Shown here in pieces: positions 1 to 9,512 of a stretch of 64,000 nt of DNA. Made by a program: the position numbers and the translations under genes. Each line of letters begins with the position of its first letter. Positions within the stretch are counted from its first letter, which is position 1. Below the pieces are notes generated by a model that saw only the letters and a program-made list of their open reading frames with translations, made no database searches and was not told the DNA's origin. Source of the DNA: Psychrobacter cibarius (GTDB lineage: Bacteria; Pseudomonadota; Gammaproteobacteria; Pseudomonadales; Moraxellaceae); assembly GCF_016107535.1 (NCBI RefSeq), contig NZ_JABASQ010000011.1, forward strand, positions 18,963 to 82,962, given 5' to 3'.

Positions 1-39
1 CGAGTATTTATCTTAGACTTATCTTGTAAGCCCATTTGT

Positions 40-2802
40 TCAATCACATTTGCTGTAAGCAGCAGGCTGCTCTCTTTGCATACTGAGACTGGCCATCAAG
101 GCGGATCGTAGTGCGTCAAGTCTAGCAGCAGATAGCGGTTCATCATTTTGATCGCTGATATAAAACATATCTTCTGCACGTTCGCCCAAAGTGGTGATAC
201 GCGCCGCATGCACCTCAATTTTCTCCTGCAAAAACACCTGTCCTACTCTTGCCAGTAGCCCCGGCTGATCAAGGGTTTCTAAGCTCATAATATGCTGATC
301 AGAAGCCTCGTTAAACTCAAAATTAATCACCGTGGTTACTTCAAAATGTCTAAGCTGACGCGGTATGCGCTTATTGGTAAGTTTCAGTAATGTCGGGTCT
401 TTAAAAGCATTGATTAAGCGCTGTTTGAGCTCTTGTTGACTGTCCTCATCGACCAATAGTGTGCCACTGGGATCGAGCAGTACATAGGAGTCCAAAGCAA
501 AATCGCGGGTAGCAGTAATGATACGGGCGTCTAAAACATCCAAGTTCATTTGATCGAATACAGCCATGGTGACTGCAAACAGGTTCGTCTGATCTTGGGT
601 ATAAACAAAGACCTGTACCGCATCAAGGGCCAACTCACGATGCTCACGTAATACCACCAATGGCGGGCTATCTGCATTAGAAGCAAGACCAATCGGCGGA
701 TGGTTCAAAATGGCTTCGGTATGCCATAAGATGTCTTCAGGAATTTCTCTCAAGAAATATTCATCACCCAAATCATCCCATAGCCTCAAGACTTCATCGC
801 GATTCATGTGTTGATTGTTGACACTATCGAGCATCACTAAGGCTTGGGTACGTGTGGCACGGATCATATCTTGGCGATTAGTAGGTGCATCGATATCAGC
901 GCGCAAGATGCGCCGAGTTTGTGAGTATAACTGTTTCATTAATGTGGCACGCCAGCTGTTCCACAACTGTGGATTGGTCGCATTCATATCCGCAACAGTG
1001 AGCACATATAAATGATTGAGGTGGGTGACGTTACCGACTAAATTGGCAAAAATAGTGACCACTTCTGGATCTGAGATGTCTTTTTTCTGAGCAGTCATCG
1101 ACATCAATAAGTGATAGCGAGTGAGCCAACCAACCAAGTTGGCATCTGCCAGACTCATACCATGCGCCAAACAAAATTCAGTCGACTCGGTTTGACCCAG
1201 CTCACTATGGTTGCCACCGCGACCTTTGGCAATATCATGAAACATGGCGGCCAGTACCAAGATTTCCTTGCGCTCGATACGTTGAAAGATAGAGCTAACC
1301 AGTGGAAAATCTTCATAAAATCGTGGGTCGGTGAATCGATGCAAAATCCGAATCAAAAATAAGGTATGCGCATCAACCGTATAACGGTGAAATAAATCAT
1401 ATTGCATCAGACCCGTCACTTGGGCGAACGCAGGAATGTAGCTGCCTAAGACGCCATAGCGATTCATGGCACGCAGGCGATGAAACAGATAATTCTGCTC
1501 TTTTAAATTGGCTAAAAAGAGCGCTTGGTGAGCGGGGTTATCACGGTAGACTTGATCGATGCCACGCGCGGCGATTTTTAGCGCACGCAACGTATGAGTG
1601 CGCACGTTTTTGATACCGTACTGACCCATCAGTAAAAACATCTCTAGGATAGAGTCAGGATGCTGAGCAAAAACCCGATGATGCGCCATGGCGATTTGGT
1701 CACCAACTTGGTTAAAGCGGGCATTGATTGGCTGTTTTTTTGGACGCTCATCATCAGGCAACTGCGGCTCTATAATCGTCTCGTAGTAGTGATTGGTCAG
1801 CATTTCAGACAGCGTCGATATCTGCATGGCACAGCGATAATAGTCGCGCATAAAACGCTCGACGGCGGCATTTGGCTGATCGTCTGGCTGCGTCTCATAA
1901 CCCATCAATTGGGCAATTTCACGCTGATAATCAAACAGCAGCTTGTTTTCGTTGCGACCAGTCAATACATGCAGATAATGACGTATTTGCCATAAATAAC
2001 CTTCTGCAAAGTTCAGCTCATCGAACTCTTTTTCAGTCAAAAAGTTTTGTTGTACTAAGTCATACAGCTTACCCACTCGAAAATAGCGTTTGGTCACCCA
2101 GCCGATGATATGAATGTCGCGTAGACCACCAGGGGCAGTTTTTATATTGGGTTCAAGGTTGTACTCAGTGGCATTGTGCTGTAAGTATCGCGCTTTAGCT
2201 TCTGCGATTTTTACTTCAAAAAACTCACGCGGCGACCACTGTTTATTGACAATTTGAACGGGCACATCCTGTAAAGCCTCATTACCAATTAATAGCCGAG
2301 CTTCTAGCTGGGCACTGGCAATGGTGTGATCGAGCGACGCCTCTAAAGCGTCATTAACACTACGTACCGAGAGAGCAGGCTCTAATCCTATATCCCACAA
2401 TAGCGCCACCAACCGATCTATTTTCCCACTGGCATCAGCACCAATCTCATCAGGGGAGAGCAATAAAATGTCGATGTCTGAATAAAGCGACAGCTCGCCG
2501 CGACCATAACCGCCTGTGGCAAATAAAGCCAAATCTGTTTTATCCAGCTCAAACCAGTTAAACAAGGCAGTCAGCAATTCGTCGATCGCACCAGAGCGTG
2601 CCGCGACCAATTGACGAATATTGACACCGCGTTCAAGTGCACGGTTAATATCTTGATTAATTTGAGTCAACCAGTGAGGAATACCCAGTAGCGACTTTTC
2701 AGTGACAGGGGTGTCCGCTAGCAGTGATGCGTTTGTCGCTATATCCTTTGATAATAGAGGTAAAGGTGTCAGATCGATAGAAGCGACATCACAAGTAAAC
2801 AT
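40..2802 (-). CDS. glnD: Bifunctional uridylyltransferase/uridylyl-removing enzyme GlnD
   Basis: GlnD senses glutamine and adds or removes UMP on PII proteins, controlling glutamine synthetase. The 920-residue product has the family order. The nucleotidyltransferase motif GGYGRGELSLYSDID lies at about residues 97-111, with likely metal ligands D109 and D111. The HD hydrolase motif FHDIAKG has H522 and D523. Two ACT domains form the C-terminus. E. coli GlnD is about 890 residues. The frame stays open upstream to 2964, but the extra 54 residues are hydrophobic and unlike the family, so I start at the ATG at 2800-2802; no strong ribosome site marks it. The gene lies downstream of map on the same strand, with a terminator between, so it probably has its own promoter. 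Function is very likely; the exact start is less certain. Confidence 0.95.
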   Translation of the reverse strand: MFTCDVASIDLTPLPLLSKDIATNASLLADTPVTEKSLLGIPHWLTQINQDINRALERGVNIRQLVAARSGAIDELLTALFNWFELDKTDLALFATGGYGRGELSLYSDIDILLLSPDEIGADASGKIDRLVALLWDIGLEPALSVRSVNDALEASLDHTIASAQLEARLLIGNEALQDVPVQIVNKQWSPREFFEVKIAEAKARYLQHNATEYNLEPNIKTAPGGLRDIHIIGWVTKRYFRVGKLYDLVQQNFLTEKEFDELNFAEGYLWQIRHYLHVLTGRNENKLLFDYQREIAQLMGYETQPDDQPNAAVERFMRDYYRCAMQISTLSEMLTNHYYETIIEPQLPDDERPKKQPINARFNQVGDQIAMAHHRVFAQHPDSILEMFLLMGQYGIKNVRTHTLRALKIAARGIDQVYRDNPAHQALFLANLKEQNYLFHRLRAMNRYGVLGSYIPAFAQVTGLMQYDLFHRYTVDAHTLFLIRILHRFTDPRFYEDFPLVSSIFQRIERKEILVLAAMFHDIAKGRGGNHSELGQTESTEFCLAHGMSLADANLVGWLTRYHLLMSMTAQKKDISDPEVVTIFANLVGNVTHLNHLYVLTVADMNATNPQLWNSWRATLMKQLYSQTRRILRADIDAPTNRQDMIRATRTQALVMLDSVNNQHMNRDEVLRLWDDLGDEYFLREIPEDILWHTEAILNHPPIGLASNADSPPLVVLREHRELALDAVQVFVYTQDQTNLFAVTMAVFDQMNLDVLDARIITATRDFALDSYVLLDPSGTLLVDEDSQQELKQRLINAFKDPTLLKLTNKRIPRQLRHFEVTTVINFEFNEASDQHIMSLETLDQPGLLARVGQVFLQEKIEVHAARITTLGERAEDMFYISDQNDEPLSAARLDALRSALMASLSMQREQPAAYSKCD

Positions 2803-2982
2803 GAGTGTTATCCCGTTAAGAGTTTTAAAATAAAACGTTTCAGCTGAAAAGCGTAGAATCACCAGTGTGCTGGTAGCTGACACAAGCCACAAATATAAGT
2901 TACCAATATAAGTTATTAAGTCATCAGAGTATAAAGATAAAAAGCGGGTGAGCACAATACTCAATACGACCTAATTATTGGC

Positions 2983-3013
2983 CAAAAAAAAGACCGCCTA
3001 GGCGATCTTTTTT
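2983..3013 (-). terminator. Rho-independent terminator after map
   Basis: The perfect palindrome CGCCTAGGCG sits inside a longer imperfect stem. It is flanked by an A-run on the left (2984-2991) and a T-run on the right (3008-3013). It can therefore end transcription in both directions, mainly from map, whose stop is 5 bases away. Confidence 0.8.
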
Positions 3014-3017
3014 GATA

Positions 3018-3812
3018 TTACTGGGTCAAAAAACTCAAATCTTCTTCAGGGCGAGTGGTAAACACCTCACAGCCATTATCGGTCACGACCATCGTATGCT
3101 CCCACTGTGCTGACAGCTTACGGTCTTTAGTAATTGCCGTCCATTCATCAGGCAAAATCTTGGTTTGCCATGTACCTTGGTTAATCATCGGCTCGATGGT
3201 AAAGGTCATGCCTGTTTTTAGCTCAAAGCCTGTACCTTTTTTGCCATAATGCATGACTTGCGGCTCATGGTGAAACTCATTACTAATGCCGTGACCACAG
3301 AACTCGCGAACGATACTGAAACGTTCAGGCTCGACCACTGCTTGGATAGCAGCACCGACATCACCTAGACGCGCACCGTTTTTGACGACACTCATACCAG
3401 CATATAGGGCGTCTTGTGCCACTTTGCAGATACGTTGTGCCATGATAGAGCCGTTACCAACGATCCACATTTTTGAGGTATCGCCATAGTAGCCATCTTT
3501 TATCACGGTCACATCGATATTGATGATATCACCATCTTTGAGTAGCTTGTTTTCGGCTGGAATACCATGACAAACCACATGATTAATCGAGGTACAAATT
3601 GATTTTGGGAAGCCATTATAGTTAAGCGGTGCAGGAATAGCCTGTTGCACATTAACGATATAGTCATGGGCGATTTGGTTAAGTGCCTCGGTACTGATGC
3701 CAACTCGAACGTGCTCATCGAGCATGACAAGGACATCACTGGCAAGTTTACCGGCCACGCGCATTTTTTCTATGGCTTCTGGGGACTGGATAAGGGATTT
3801 TTTAGTCATCAT
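3018..3812 (-). CDS. map: Type I methionine aminopeptidase
   Basis: This cytosolic metalloprotease removes the initiator methionine from nascent proteins. The 264-residue product matches the usual length of the bacterial type I enzyme. The pita-bread-fold motifs are visible in order: VCHGIP with the substrate-binding His, the metal-ligand aspartates in INIDVTVIKDGYYGDTS, the metal His in CGHGIS, and the metal Glu residues in TIEPMI and WEHTMV. The gene begins MMTKKS; the second Met is an equally possible start. It precedes glnD on the same strand, an order common in gammaproteobacteria, and is divergent from the lipase gene. Confidence 0.97.
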   Translation of the reverse strand: MMTKKSLIQSPEAIEKMRVAGKLASDVLVMLDEHVRVGISTEALNQIAHDYIVNVQQAIPAPLNYNGFPKSICTSINHVVCHGIPAENKLLKDGDIINIDVTVIKDGYYGDTSKMWIVGNGSIMAQRICKVAQDALYAGMSVVKNGARLGDVGAAIQAVVEPERFSIVREFCGHGISNEFHHEPQVMHYGKKGTGFELKTGMTFTIEPMINQGTWQTKILPDEWTAITKDRKLSAQWEHTMVVTDNGCEVFTTRPEEDLSFLTQ

Positions 3813-4107
3813 TATATTACTTATAGTTATGGAATTAATGGCTTGAATTATAACATAAATGAAGACGCTACTGTTTTACGTTAAGTGATAGTGAACCTAT
3901 CATTATTATTGATAATAATTGCTTTACAGCGAAGTAGGAGCAGTTGTGACCCTCTAGTCACGATAATATATTCATATTTTGACAATTTAGTTGAATGTTA
4001 CAGAAGATATAAGTAATGTAATTTTGCATGCTAAAGGAATTAGCAGCAATCTTTGCCGATATTATGAGGTAAAGATAATCAAAATTAATGATAACAAGGA
4101 CGTTATT

Positions 4108-5184
4108 ATGACGCTAAAATCTTCTCTAGCTTCGGCTTTCACGCCCAGCGCATTTCTCCCCTCACTTGGTGCTATCGGTGCCGGTGTACTCTTAATGGCT
4201 CTACAAACCACCTCGGCTCAAGCTGCTGGTCAATACTATAATTGTGCCAATTCAACCGGATGCAAGCTGGTCAGCAACAAATACTGGACGTCAAATCATA
4301 CTGATACAAAATACCCAATTGTTATGGCACATGGTCTTGGCGGCTTCACTAACTTATTTGGGATTATCGACTACTTCAATGGCATTCCTCAAGAGTTGAT
4401 GAAAGGCGGCTCAGAGGTATATACCACCAAAACGTCAGCCGTCAATAACAGTGAGATTCGCGGAGAGCAGCTGCTGCAACAAGTCAAAACCATCACTGCC
4501 ATTTCAGGTGAGCCTAAAGTCAATTTATTTGGACACAGTCAAGGCGGTATAGATATCCGCTATGTCGCTGGCGTCGCGCCAAAATATGTCGCATCAGTTA
4601 CGGCAGTCTCAAGCCCAGAACAAGGGTCAAAAACGGCAGATTTTGTCAAAAATACCCTTGAGCCAAACAACACCACAGGTAATCCATCCAATGTCACAAC
4701 ACAGCTAGTCTCAGGCGTGTTCAATTTGATTGGTGGCTTTACAGACGTGGGTTCAGGTATCAGTTTTAAAGAGATACAAGAGCAAGATGGCTGGCAAGCG
4801 CTCGTGGCTCTATCAACGGATGGTGCTGCTAAGTTCAATGCCAAATTTCCTGCAGCAATGCCAAAAAATTATTGTGGTCAGCCGACCAGTACTGCCGTCA
4901 ATGGCATTAAATACTATTCGTTCAGCGGGGTTGGGCAAATAACAAGCGCACTGGATCCTAGTGATTATTTATTGGCAGCAACGAGCGTGCCGTTTGCAGG
5001 CGAGTCTAATGATGGGTTGGTGTCTGCTTGCTCAAGTCGTCTTGGTTATGTGATTCGGGATAATTATAGAATGAACCATTTGGATTCAGCCGATCAAGTA
5101 TTGGGTCTGACGGCATGGGGCGATTCTGAGCCAAAATCTATCTATCGTACTCAGGTCAATCGTCTTAAAAACGCTAACCTTTAA
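4108..5184 (+). CDS. Secreted triacylglycerol lipase (family I.1/I.2 type)
   Basis: This extracellular alpha/beta-hydrolase hydrolyses triacylglycerols. The catalytic triad is S144 in the nucleophile elbow GHSQGG, D302 in NDGLVS and H324 in MNHLD. The oxyanion-hole motif MAHGLGG is near residue 70. A signal peptide of about 39 residues ends AQA/A. The start at 4108 has AAGGA seven bases upstream; the frame extends to 3991 but lacks a signal peptide there. Several cysteines, including the pair in YYNCANSTGC, suggest disulfides. The steric foldase gene follows by 74 bases, as in Pseudomonas and Burkholderia lipase operons, so secretion probably uses the Sec pathway followed by type II export. 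Confidence 0.93.
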   Translation: MTLKSSLASAFTPSAFLPSLGAIGAGVLLMALQTTSAQAAGQYYNCANSTGCKLVSNKYWTSNHTDTKYPIVMAHGLGGFTNLFGIIDYFNGIPQELMKGGSEVYTTKTSAVNNSEIRGEQLLQQVKTITAISGEPKVNLFGHSQGGIDIRYVAGVAPKYVASVTAVSSPEQGSKTADFVKNTLEPNNTTGNPSNVTTQLVSGVFNLIGGFTDVGSGISFKEIQEQDGWQALVALSTDGAAKFNAKFPAAMPKNYCGQPTSTAVNGIKYYSFSGVGQITSALDPSDYLLAATSVPFAGESNDGLVSACSSRLGYVIRDNYRMNHLDSADQVLGLTAWGDSEPKSIYRTQVNRLKNANL

Positions 5185-5258
5185 TAATGTAAGCTTTTAA
5201 GAACATACGCTTTTAAAAACATAAGCCTTTAAGCTGACTTATAAAAGAACCCTCATTT

Positions 5259-6371
5259 ATGTCGAATAATCGCCGCCCAGCCTATCTACCAATAGTTATA
5301 ATCGCCGTGGTTAGCATAGCCATAACGGCGGCGGTGATTATGTGGTTCAAACCTGATAATACACGTATGGCTACAGCGCAACCAGTATCCAGTGCCCTCA
5401 CTAATGAGGCTGATGCTACTCTATCAACTGCGCTGGATAATGGCCAAGTAGTGCAAACAACTGCCGCCCAAAACCAGTCTCTATTTGTCACTGGATTGGA
5501 GCATTTGCCGCGCTCATTACAAGGCACGCAAATTGACGGCGAAATCATCATTGACGAAAATAAGCAGTTGGTCGTCACTGAAGGTCTACGGCGTTTATTC
5601 GATTATTTTTTGTCGGCGCTGGGTGAAGAAGATGAAGCGGTTATTTATGCCCGTGTTGAAAGCTATATTCGTCACCACACGCCAGAGCCTGCCGCTAGTC
5701 AAACGGTCGCTATATTTGACCAATATATTACCTATCTTAAAGCCATTACTGAAATAGAACAACGTTACGGTAATCTGCAATTACAAGCGGCAAAAAGCGG
5801 TGAGCTGGATCTAAATGTCGTCGCTCAGCAAAAGCAAGATGTAGCCAAGTTGCGTCAGCAGTATTTTACTAAAGAAACCATTACCGCCTTCTTTGGTGCA
5901 GAAGAGGAGTATGATGATTATAGTATGGAGATGGTCAGAATTAACCAAAACCAGCAGCTAACGGATGTGGAAAAAGAGGCAACACGGCAGAACTATATAA
6001 GCCGTATGCCGGATAATGCGCTCAAAGCCGGTATCACCCAGCAAGCCAATCTGAACGAGCTGATGAATCGCACAAAACAGATGCAAGCAAAAGGGGCAAC
6101 GGCTCAGGAATTGTATAACATGCGTCGTGATCTGGTAGGTGCTCCAGCCGCCGCACGCCTCGCGCGAGTTGATGCAGAAGATGCTAACTTTGCTCAACGT
6201 TTCGACCAATATCAAGCCCAAAAACAGCGCTTATTAAATCAAAGTGCAGATAAAACGCAAGCACAAACCCAAATCAATCAAATCGAACAGCAGCTATTTG
6301 GTGAGGCTGAGCGCAAACGTTTGGTAGGCTATGCTGCTTTGCAACAACAGAACAGCGCCAATCTAGAGTAA
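5259..6371 (+). CDS. Lipase-specific foldase (Lif)
   Basis: This periplasmic steric chaperone is anchored in the inner membrane and folds the upstream lipase before export. The 370-residue protein has one N-terminal transmembrane segment (about residues 10-30), a variable linker, and an all-helical folding domain. The family signature RxxFDYxLSxxGE is present as RRLFDYFLSALGE at about residues 111-123. The C-terminal part is rich in Q, A and E and predicted helical. It lies 74 bases after the lipase with no terminator between, supporting co-transcription. Confidence 0.92.
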   Translation: MSNNRRPAYLPIVIIAVVSIAITAAVIMWFKPDNTRMATAQPVSSALTNEADATLSTALDNGQVVQTTAAQNQSLFVTGLEHLPRSLQGTQIDGEIIIDENKQLVVTEGLRRLFDYFLSALGEEDEAVIYARVESYIRHHTPEPAASQTVAIFDQYITYLKAITEIEQRYGNLQLQAAKSGELDLNVVAQQKQDVAKLRQQYFTKETITAFFGAEEEYDDYSMEMVRINQNQQLTDVEKEATRQNYISRMPDNALKAGITQQANLNELMNRTKQMQAKGATAQELYNMRRDLVGAPAAARLARVDAEDANFAQRFDQYQAQKQRLLNQSADKTQAQTQINQIEQQLFGEAERKRLVGYAALQQQNSANLE

Positions 6372-6683
6372 TGCCTAGCATAAATGAGTAAAACGGTAAT
6401 TTTAACGAGAAATTGTCGGTTTTTAGGGTATATTCGAGAAGTTATAGAAAAAGTGTTAGCAGTTAATGTACTGTCTAACAATAAAGGTTAGCAAAAAGAC
6501 TATAGAGCGCAACAAATAACAGGGTAATCATACACTCAATCTATAATGACAGTTAAGCTGCAGTTGTGCATAATGACCGCATTATTGAGAGTAATGAATA
6601 AAACAGTAAATTAATCATAATAAAAACGAATGTTTAGGATAAGAGCTATTTTTTATTCTAAAAAAACCACTAGAGGAGTTTAT
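6372..6683. other. Intergenic region, lif to META lipoprotein
   Basis: About 310 AT-rich bases hold no credible gene. The only clear signal is GAGGAG at 6673-6678, the ribosome site of the next gene. I see no convincing terminator. Confidence 0.5.
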
Positions 6684-7172
6684 ATGAAAAACATGACTAA
6701 AATGATGATGGCAGCGACACTTGCGGTAGGTACATTGGCTGCTGGTTGCCAAACCACCCCTAGCGTAACAGCGCCAGTGACTCAACCAATTACTTCTAAT
6801 ACGCTACAAGCATATGATTGGCAGCTCGTTGACGCCAAACGCAGCAATGGCGACAAAGTTAGCCAGTTGTTCTTTGATCCAGCGAAGCCATTGACGCTAA
6901 AGTTCTTCAAAGACAGCGGCAGTGACCGTGTGACCTTTATGAACACCTGCAATAACATGGGCGCTGACTACAAGGTTGTGAATGGCAATGTCGTATTAGG
7001 CAACGTTTTATCTACTATGATGGCATGCCCTGAGCCACAAGCAAGTTTTGATACTGCGACTTTAGCGACCGTACAAGGTAAATATAGCATCAGTAAAAAT
7101 GCCAATAACACGCCTATCTTGACCATTACCAATAGCAATCAAGTTGCTCATTTCAAAGCCGTTTCGAAATAA
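6684..7172 (+). CDS. META-domain (HslJ-like) lipoprotein
   Basis: This is a 162-residue predicted outer-membrane or periplasmic lipoprotein. The signal peptide ends in the lipobox LAAGC, with the acylated Cys at about residue 20. After a short Thr/Pro linker comes one META domain: it starts YDWQLVDA and carries the NTCNNMGADY and MMACPEP motifs. META proteins such as E. coli HslJ are linked to novobiocin resistance and motility, but the biochemical role is unknown. The start at 6684 has GAGGAG five bases upstream; an upstream in-frame extension lacks both ribosome site and signal. A terminator follows, so it is probably monocistronic. Confidence 0.85.
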   Translation: MKNMTKMMMAATLAVGTLAAGCQTTPSVTAPVTQPITSNTLQAYDWQLVDAKRSNGDKVSQLFFDPAKPLTLKFFKDSGSDRVTFMNTCNNMGADYKVVNGNVVLGNVLSTMMACPEPQASFDTATLATVQGKYSISKNANNTPILTITNSNQVAHFKAVSK

Positions 7173-7267
7173 TTCAATCATTACAGATGGTTTTTAAATA
7201 GTATTTGCGAAAAGCAATGTTGAATAAAAGCAGTGTTCTATAAAAGCCAGATGTAGTTTTAAAAATG

Positions 7268-7294
7268 CCTCACTATCTAGTGGGGTATTTTTTT
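7268..7294 (+). terminator. Terminator after META lipoprotein gene
   Basis: A seven-base-pair stem, CCTCACT paired with AGTGGGG around the loop ATCT, is followed by a run of seven T. It lies about 95 bases after the stop. Confidence 0.8.
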
Positions 7295-7442
7295 GTCCAA
7301 AATTTGGCATGGTTTACGCTACACTGTCATTTGCTATTAAGTAAAGTCTTTAGGCTAGGATATTTTAATGCACTCAATCTTTTAGCCTTGATTGTCAAGA
7401 TTCTCAGTACGCAATAATCAATACTTTATTGGACGTTATTTT

Positions 7443-8447
7443 ATGTCAAAAATGCTTGTATCAAAATCATCCGTCAATATACGAACGATAAGTAATATCA
7501 CCGCACTAACGACTTTTATTCTGTTGACGGGTTGTCAGACCTTGCCTAGTACGATGTCTAAAACGATGCAAGCACCTGCTAGTAATATAAGTGCGAGCAA
7601 TCCACTAACGGCGCGAATGTCAGCGATAGATCGGCAAGGGCGTATTGCCTATGTCGAGGAGCAAGGAGTCGGAGCTGCAAAGATATCGACGCTTTATAGC
7701 ATTCGTCCTGATGGTAGTGATCGTCAGTTAATCGATCAGCTAACTGGTTATATTTATGCGCCAGCGTGGTCAGCTGATGGGCAACTGCTGGGATATAGTA
7801 AACAAGCGCCGCGCCAGCATCCTAAGATTTATATCTATGATCGCAAAAGCAACATCCGCAACCTTGTGGTAAATGCTGAAGGCAGCAATATGTCAGCGTC
7901 GTTCTCACCTGATGGGCAAAAACTCCTCTATAGCTCGACGGTCGGCGGCAATGCTGATATCTATGAGATGCGTCTGAGCGACGGTAAGACCACACAGCTC
8001 ACTACGTTACCGAGCACGGAAGTGCAGCCAAGCTACGCCAGTGATGGGCAAAGCTTTGTCTATACCAGTGATAAAGTCCGCGCTGGACGCCCACGTATCT
8101 ATCGCTATAACTTCGAGACTGCTAGTGCCACGCCTGTGCCAACAAGTGGCTATGTCGCCAGTCCGCAACTGAGCTTGGACGGTCAGCGTATGGCATATCT
8201 CAATGGTCGTAAGGCTGCGGTGATGACGCTGAGTACTGGGCAAATCACCAATCTAGCAGAGACGGGACTTGATGAACCAGCACGTCTGTCACCATCTGCA
8301 CAGTATGCTGTCTATCCGACAAAGCTTTCACAAGTGGGCGGTCAAAATGACGGCAGCTTGGTCATTCACTCATTATCTGGTAATACAAGTTATGCCATTG
8401 GCAGTAAGGTGGGCGGAGTCGTGCGCTCTCCAATATGGGGACGTTAA
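7443..8447 (+). CDS. TolB-like beta-propeller lipoprotein
   Basis: This is a 334-residue predicted lipoprotein with lipobox LLTGC near residue 31. The mature part contains repeated WD40-like (PD40) blades, recognisable as SWSADG-type and FSPDGQKLLYSS-type motifs near residues 110, 155, 200 and 245. It resembles the C-terminal propeller of TolB but lacks the TolB N-terminal domain, and it is not next to tol-pal genes, so I do not call it tolB. It may be a periplasmic protein-binding scaffold. The start at 7443 gives a proper signal peptide; the longer frame to 7392 does not. Confidence 0.8.
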   Translation: MSKMLVSKSSVNIRTISNITALTTFILLTGCQTLPSTMSKTMQAPASNISASNPLTARMSAIDRQGRIAYVEEQGVGAAKISTLYSIRPDGSDRQLIDQLTGYIYAPAWSADGQLLGYSKQAPRQHPKIYIYDRKSNIRNLVVNAEGSNMSASFSPDGQKLLYSSTVGGNADIYEMRLSDGKTTQLTTLPSTEVQPSYASDGQSFVYTSDKVRAGRPRIYRYNFETASATPVPTSGYVASPQLSLDGQRMAYLNGRKAAVMTLSTGQITNLAETGLDEPARLSPSAQYAVYPTKLSQVGGQNDGSLVIHSLSGNTSYAIGSKVGGVVRSPIWGR

Positions 8448-8629
8448 AGGCAAAACCTATGTATTATGTAATGGAATGTATATATAATCCTTGATAAAGC
8501 AACATAAGTTGATTTAAAAAATGTAAACTTGGCAGCATTAATTCGAGTGAGCATCATCCACATAATACCAATTTGCATAACCAAGTCATTGAGCTAATAG
8601 ATTGGGTGAGCAAAAGGAGAATACGCGCA

Positions 8630-9295
8630 ATGCAAGAAGCTTTTTTAGTCTTTATCACTAAAATCAGTTTATATCCCACGATTATTTTTACAGGGCTTGT
8701 GATGTTCGTCACTTTATATTGGATTGTGTCTTTACTCGGCATGGCAGATATGGATAGCGTAGACCTTGGTGAGTCAGGCGGTGATGCTGATGTCTCTACC
8801 TTATCATCGACTGGTTTTTTTACCGGTCTCATGCTCAAATTTGGTCTTTACGGTGTCCCTTTAATCATCATACTAAGCTTAATTAGCTTGATCGGTTGGT
8901 TGCTTAGCTATTTATATACCAGCTTTTTACACCAATATTTCGATTCTGGCGTTCTGTATTATTTATTCGGTACAGGGGCGCTCATTTTCGTATTGGTCGT
9001 CTCTATGTGGTTGACAGGTATTATTATTTCGCCGATTCGCAAAAATATCGCTAAAATTCCCAAACGTAATTCGTCTAATAATGTGGGTAAGATCGCTGTT
9101 GTGCGTACCCTTAGTGTCACAGATAAACATGGCGAAGCAGAGCTAAATGATGGCGGTGCAGGATTGATATTAAAGATTCGTTCAGACACCAATGATGGTT
9201 TGCTAAAACAAGGCGATAGAGTGATGTTGATAGAGTATTTAGACGAAGCCAATACCTACCGAGTTGCTGTCGTCGAAGATAAAAAAATATTGTAA
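8630..9295 (+). CDS. YqiJ-like OB-fold membrane protein
   Basis: This is a 221-residue inner-membrane protein. Three hydrophobic segments lie at about residues 12-38, 70-95 and 107-130. They are followed by a soluble C-terminal domain with the NfeD/YqiJ-type pattern GKIAVVRTLSVTDKHGEAEL and ending in a beta-rich stretch. YqiJ/NfeD-type OB-fold proteins partner SPFH (flotillin) proteins in membrane microdomains. The start at 8630 has AAAGGAGA nine bases upstream; the longer frame to 8573 has none. The flotillin gene follows 217 bases later, matching the yqiJ-yqiK arrangement of E. coli. Family assignment rests on topology and neighbour rather than a strict motif. Confidence 0.78.
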   Translation: MQEAFLVFITKISLYPTIIFTGLVMFVTLYWIVSLLGMADMDSVDLGESGGDADVSTLSSTGFFTGLMLKFGLYGVPLIIILSLISLIGWLLSYLYTSFLHQYFDSGVLYYLFGTGALIFVLVVSMWLTGIIISPIRKNIAKIPKRNSSNNVGKIAVVRTLSVTDKHGEAELNDGGAGLILKIRSDTNDGLLKQGDRVMLIEYLDEANTYRVAVVEDKKIL

Positions 9296-9512
9296 AAGTA
9301 TGAATAAAATTGTGCATTTTTAGAAGTAACATAAATATTTTTAAATTTGGTTATAGTCGGTTCAATGTAGTTCAGATATCAGAATGGTGCGTGACAGGGC
9401 TATAAAGCGTACATGTTATAAAAGGTGCTGTAAATTGTAGATTTAGCAGGCCTGATAGCGTATCTGATTTATATTGAATGGATTATGGAATGTTTTAATT
9501 AAAGGAATGGAT

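Noticed and set aside
7443..8447. Assignment of this gene as tolB
   Set aside because: The N-terminal TolB domain is missing, it is a lipoprotein, and tol-pal genes are not adjacent.
8448..8629. Sigma-54 promoter (TTGGCA ...) before the YqiJ-like gene
   Set aside because: The -24 GG element is present but the -12 GC element at correct spacing is absent.
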